Of a DNA stretch of 8,194 nucleotides, positions 6,300 through 8,194 are shown in pieces; the first letter of the stretch is position 1; each line of letters begins with the position of its first letter. The notes below the pieces were generated by a model. The model saw nothing but the letters and a program-made list of their open reading frames with translations. It was not told where the DNA came from and did no database searches. Source of the stretch: Mycobacterium sp. Its GTDB lineage: Bacteria; Actinomycetota; Actinomycetes; Mycobacteriales; Mycobacteriaceae. Made by a program: the position numbers and the translations under genes. The stretch lies in NCBI GenBank assembly GCA_020438915.1, contig JAGQTR010000214.1, forward strand, positions 1 through 8,194, read 5' to 3'.

Positions 6300-7097
6300 G
6301 TGCGCAAACTTCTGATCGGCGCCCTGGCGACCCTGACCGCGGTAGTGGTCGGCGCCGTCGCCGCAGACTTCGGGGCGGCCATCTATGCCGAATACCGCCT
6401 GGCCAGAAGCGTGCGCAGCGCCGCGAACCTGAACTGGGATCCATCGGTGGCGATCCTGGGCTTCCCATTCACTCCGCAGGCGATGCGCCGCCATTACGAC
6501 GAGGTGGAGATCAAGGCCAGTGGTGTTGAGCAGGCCGTGGTCGGCAGGGCTTCCCTGGAAGCGACCCTGCATTCGATCGACCTCGGACAGGGGTCCTGGC
6601 TGATCGGGCCGGATGCGACGCTCACCGTGGGAAAGGTCGAGAGCCGCATCATCCTGGACTCCACCCACGTCGGCCGGTACATGGGGATACCAGATCTGCT
6701 GGTCGAGGCACCCACCGTGGAGACCAACGATTCCACCGGCGGCACCACCGAGTCGGGCATCTCAAGCAACCGGGGGCTGGTCTTCACCGGGACTCCACGG
6801 GCAGCCGGTTTCGAGGAGAAGGTCAGCATTGCCGTCGATCTGTCCATCGGCGGGCCGGCCACCAGCACCCTGGTCTTCTCGGCGACAGGGGTGCTGACCG
6901 GGCCGGGTACCGCCGATCAGGCGGTACCCGACGAGCAGTTACCGGCGGTGCTGGCCGCGTTCTCCACCAGCTTGCCCGACCAGTTACTGCCGTTCGGAAT
7001 CACACCCACCAGCGAGGGCGCGCGCGGCTCGGACGTGATCATCGAGGGCATCGCCGAGGGAGTAACCATCGAGCTCGATGAGTTCAGACTGTCATGA
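6300..7097 (+). CDS. lmeA: LmeA-like envelope lipid-binding protein (DUF2993 family)
   Basis: The orthologue LmeA (Rv0817c in M. tuberculosis) is a periplasmic phospholipid-binding protein needed for normal mannan elongation in lipomannan and lipoarabinomannan. Here it is 265 residues from GTG 6300. Residues 1-4 (MRKL) and a hydrophobic segment (LIGALATLTAVVVGAVAA) make a signal peptide or membrane anchor. The soluble domain follows, with NWDPSVAILGFPFTPQAM at about 45-62, typical of DUF2993, and beta-rich repeats to the end (SDVIIEGIAEGVTIELDEF). Upstream in-frame starts at 6189 and 6282 exist. The 6189 start would put a charged, non-signal sequence before the hydrophobic segment, so 6300 is preferred, though no good ribosome binding site is visible. 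The stop overlaps the thiX start by ATGA, so the two are probably coupled. Identification rests on recognised sequence and conserved neighbourhood. Confidence 0.85.
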   Translation: MRKLLIGALATLTAVVVGAVAADFGAAIYAEYRLARSVRSAANLNWDPSVAILGFPFTPQAMRRHYDEVEIKASGVEQAVVGRASLEATLHSIDLGQGSWLIGPDATLTVGKVESRIILDSTHVGRYMGIPDLLVEAPTVETNDSTGGTTESGISSNRGLVFTGTPRAAGFEEKVSIAVDLSIGGPATSTLVFSATGVLTGPGTADQAVPDEQLPAVLAAFSTSLPDQLLPFGITPTSEGARGSDVIIEGIAEGVTIELDEFRLS

Positions 7098-7516
7098 GTT
7101 CCTCATGGATTCTGGTCCTCGCCGTGCTGATCGGGGCCTTCGGTCTGGCGTTCGTGATCGGCCGGCTCCTGACGTTGCGTGCCGGGCTTATCAAGGCGGC
7201 GAGCGAGTATCCCCAGATCGACCCAGCCGAGCTGGGGTTATCGCGCACCGGGCCGACCATCGTGCACTTCAGCGCGCAATGGTGCGGCCCGTGCGCGGGT
7301 GTTTCTCGAGTGGTCGAGCAGGTATGCGCAGAGCTACCCGCGGTGGCACATGTCGAAGTCGACATGGACGACAATCCGGAGGCAGCTCGAAAGCTTTCGG
7401 TGCTATCGCTGCCCACGACGCTCATCTTCGACGCCGACGGTCAGGTGCGTTATCGCGCGTCGGGGGTACCGACGGCCGCTGACCTGCGCTCGGCGCTGAA
7501 ACCACTGTTGGCTTGA
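7094..7516 (+). CDS. thiX: Membrane-anchored thioredoxin-like protein ThiX
   Basis: This 140-residue protein has an N-terminal membrane segment (WILVLAVLIGAFGLAFVIG, 5-23) followed by a thioredoxin domain. The active site is WCGPC at 63-67, preceded by IVHFSAQ. The cis-proline loop is SLPTTLIFDADG in the second half. The canonical WCGPC suggests disulfide reductase activity. Its partner is unknown, and the topology (short N-terminus, then anchor) does not by itself say which side of the membrane the domain faces. The start ATG at 7094 overlaps the lmeA stop (ATGA). The same order as Rv0817c-Rv0816c in M. tuberculosis supports the name. The gene ends 29 nt before the poly-Cys leader ORF, and the leader's promoter overlaps this gene's 3' end, so the sulfur operon downstream has its own promoter. 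Confidence 0.92.
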   Translation: MSSSWILVLAVLIGAFGLAFVIGRLLTLRAGLIKAASEYPQIDPAELGLSRTGPTIVHFSAQWCGPCAGVSRVVEQVCAELPAVAHVEVDMDDNPEAARKLSVLSLPTTLIFDADGQVRYRASGVPTAADLRSALKPLLA

Positions 7517-7532
7517 TCACCATTTCATTGGG

Positions 7533-7545
7533 TAAGCTGTCCAGC
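7533..7545 (+). promoter_or_regulatory. Leaderless promoter (-10) of the cysA2 leader
   Basis: TAAGCT (7533-7538) fits the mycobacterial -10 pattern TANNNT and ends 7 nt before a GTG at 7546. Transcription should therefore begin on the G of GTG, giving a leaderless mRNA. A possible -35 (TTGGCT, 7508-7513) has a long 19-nt spacing and is weak. No ribosome binding site precedes the GTG, which agrees with leaderless initiation. Confidence 0.7.
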
Positions 7546-7638
7546 GTGTCAGCCCGCCTTGAGCTCTTGCTCACCAAACGCCGCGCAGTCGACCTGTGCC
7601 GCGTCGCGGGTTGTTGCTGTTGTTGTCACAGCTGCTGA
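7546..7638 (+). CDS. Poly-cysteine leader peptide (cysteine-responsive attenuator)
   Basis: This GTG-initiated 30-codon ORF encodes a peptide starting MSARLELLLTKRRAVDLCRV and ending AGCCCCCHSC. Seven of 30 residues are Cys, at 18, 23-27 and 30. The LTKRRAVDLCR segment resembles the RRHVDLxR signature of actinobacterial leader peptides found before sulfur and cysteine genes. Leaderless poly-Cys short ORFs have been shown in M. smegmatis to act as attenuators: when charged tRNA-Cys is scarce, ribosomes stall on the Cys codons and free a sequestered downstream ribosome binding site. This ORF has every part of that design: leaderless start, Cys tract near the 3' end and a sulfur gene downstream. 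The peptide itself need have no function. It is normally missed by gene callers because of its length. Confidence 0.9.
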   Translation: MSARLELLLTKRRAVDLCRVAGCCCCCHSC

Positions 7639-7721
7639 GTAGCCGCGCCCTCTCGTCCCGCCGCAACTCCGCGCACGGCCTCGGGCCCTGCCGCGTCCAG
7701 CAATTTCACACAACAGGAGCA
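7612..7721 (+). promoter_or_regulatory. Predicted RNA pairing between the Cys codon tract and a downstream Shine-Dalgarno
   Basis: Bases 7612-7623, inside the Cys codons, can pair with 7710-7721, which contain the AGGAG ribosome binding site (7715-7719) of the next small ORF. Eleven of 12 positions pair: CTGTTGT (7617-7623) with ACAACAG (7710-7716) is seven perfect pairs, then one G-G mismatch, then four more including one G-U. A ribosome stalled in the Cys tract would prevent this helix and expose the site. A local hairpin around 7674-7694 may compete. The pairing was found by eye; no folding energy was computed. Confidence 0.6.
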
Positions 7722-7726
7722 CAATC

Positions 7727-7876
7727 ATGTCGAGCATCATCACTGGGATCCGCCCACATCACCCGGTAACGGCGGCGCAGGTGGACGTCCGGTGCCCCCG
7801 ATTCCATCCGTATGGACGGATGTTCGCCGGGCTGATCGCCCCTCGGTTGGGGCCGGTTACCGTCTCGACCACCTGA
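7727..7876 (+). CDS. Small 49-aa protein between the Cys leader and cysA2, unknown function
   Basis: The ATG at 7727 is preceded by a good ribosome binding site, AGGAG at 7715-7719 with 7-nt spacing. The ORF encodes 49 residues, beginning MSSIITGIRPHHPVTAAQ and ending GPVTVSTT. It is basic, has one Cys (residue 23), no membrane segment and no domain I recognise. It lies between the poly-Cys leader and cysA2 and stops 47 nt before cysA2, so it should be the first target of the attenuator. It may be a real small protein, or its translation may serve to open RNA structure for cysA2 expression. The well-placed ribosome binding site and the pairing that hides it argue that it is translated. Confidence 0.6.
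   Translation: MSSIITGIRPHHPVTAAQVDVRCPRFHPYGRMFAGLIAPRLGPVTVSTT
7764..7862 (+). other. Potential nested RNA secondary structure inside the small ORF
   Basis: CGGTAAC (7764-7770) is perfectly complementary to GTTACCG (7856-7862). Within that closing stem are two potential hairpins. One is CATCCG/CGGATG (7805-7810 with 7817-7822, 6-nt loop), with an outer CCCG/CGGG pair (7797-7800 with 7828-7831). The other is GCCCC-TCGGTT-GGGGC (7838-7853). No U tract follows, so it is not an intrinsic terminator. It may affect coupling to cysA2, or it may be incidental in GC-rich coding sequence. Confidence 0.35.
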
Positions 7877-7923
7877 GGACTCGCTGTCCCACCATTGGAG
7901 AAGCAAACGAAAGGATCTTTTAC

Positions 7924-8194
7924 ATGGCACGCTCCGACGTCCTGGTCACCGCCGACTGGGCCGAGAGCAATCTCGAGGCGCCGAAGACCGTCTTTGTCGA
8001 AGTCGACGAGGACACCAGCGCCTACGACACCGGTCACATCCCGGGGGCGATCAAACTGGACTGGAAGACCGATCTGCAGGATCAGGTCAAGCGTGACTTC
8101 GTCGACGCCGAGCAGTTCTCGAAACTGCTGTCCGAACGGGGCATCGCCAACGACGACACCGTGGTGCTGTACGGCGGCAACAACAACTGGTTCG
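7924..8194 (+). CDS. cysA2: Thiosulfate sulfurtransferase CysA2 (rhodanese family, partial, C-terminus off the right edge)
   Basis: This is the first 90 codons of a two-domain rhodanese, which moves sulfane sulfur from thiosulfate to acceptors such as cyanide or thiols. The start ATG 7924 has AAAGGA at 7910-7915 with 8-nt spacing. The sequence begins MARSDVLVTADWAESNLEAP, then FVEVDEDTSAYDTGHIPGAI (the N-terminal rhodanese motif), and LLSERGIANDDTVVLYGGNN, all closely matching mycobacterial CysA2/CysA3 as I remember them. The catalytic Cys is in the C-terminal domain, outside the window, so activity cannot be judged. The gene follows the poly-Cys leader and the 49-aa ORF, which fits induction when cysteine is short. 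In M. tuberculosis the next gene is sseC2, so the operon probably continues. The product is usually called thiosulfate sulfurtransferase, but its physiological sulfur acceptor is unsettled. Confidence 0.93.
   Translation, partial: MARSDVLVTADWAESNLEAPKTVFVEVDEDTSAYDTGHIPGAIKLDWKTDLQDQVKRDFVDAEQFSKLLSERGIANDDTVVLYGGNNNWF

Noticed and set aside
7838..7853. GCCCC-loop-GGGGC hairpin as an intrinsic terminator before cysA2
   Set aside because: No U-rich tract follows and it lies inside a small ORF. Translational control fits better.
7838..8037. Minus-strand open frames across the cysA2 start
   Set aside because: They are antisense to the clear cysA2 start and its ribosome binding site and show no recognisable sequence.

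Overview
The window looks like chromosomal DNA from a mycobacterium, probably a fast-growing Mycolicibacterium-type species. DNA is GC-rich. It carries mycothiol synthase (MshD), a mycobacterial-type GlnR, an LmeA-like envelope protein, a CysA2-type sulfurtransferase and a leaderless short ORF of the mycobacterial kind. The gene calls rest on motif and sequence recognition by eye; no database search was run.

Layout. Minus strand, 1-1773: the start of a high-affinity phosphate transporter operon, pstS then pstC (pstC runs off the left edge). Its control region (1774-1951) is shared with a divergent arsenic module and contains 11-nt-phased GTTCA repeats resembling a PHO box, plus a perfect inverted repeat at the ars promoter. 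Plus strand, 1952-3320: an ArsR-type HTH fused to a low-molecular-weight phosphatase/arsenate reductase domain, then a second ArsC with an N-terminal helical domain. Minus strand, 3317-6109: glnR, mshD and the arsenite exporter acr3, packed head to tail; acr3 meets arsC tail to tail with a 4-nt overlap. Plus strand, 6300-8194: lmeA and thiX (overlapping by ATGA), then a leaderless 30-codon ORF with seven Cys codons, a 49-codon small ORF and the first 90 codons of cysA2. No gene-free stretch exceeds 300 bases.

How the genes fit together. From memory, M. smegmatis has glnR-mshD followed directly by pst genes, so the ars genes look like an insertion between mshD and pstS. Arsenate enters cells through phosphate transporters, so reductase and exporter genes next to pst make sense. 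Mycothiol, made by MshD, is a known electron donor for some actinobacterial arsenate reductases. The exporter seems to be wired to the glnR-mshD transcript rather than to the ArsR promoter, and that transcript would read antisense into arsC.

The most informative regulatory region is 7533-7923. A leaderless promoter drives a poly-Cys leader peptide. Its Cys codon tract can pair, over 11 of 12 positions, with the ribosome binding site of the next small ORF. This fits cysteine-responsive ribosome-stalling attenuation ahead of a sulfur-metabolism gene. The small ORF also holds potential nested RNA structure. No mobile element, CRISPR array, tRNA or rRNA was seen.
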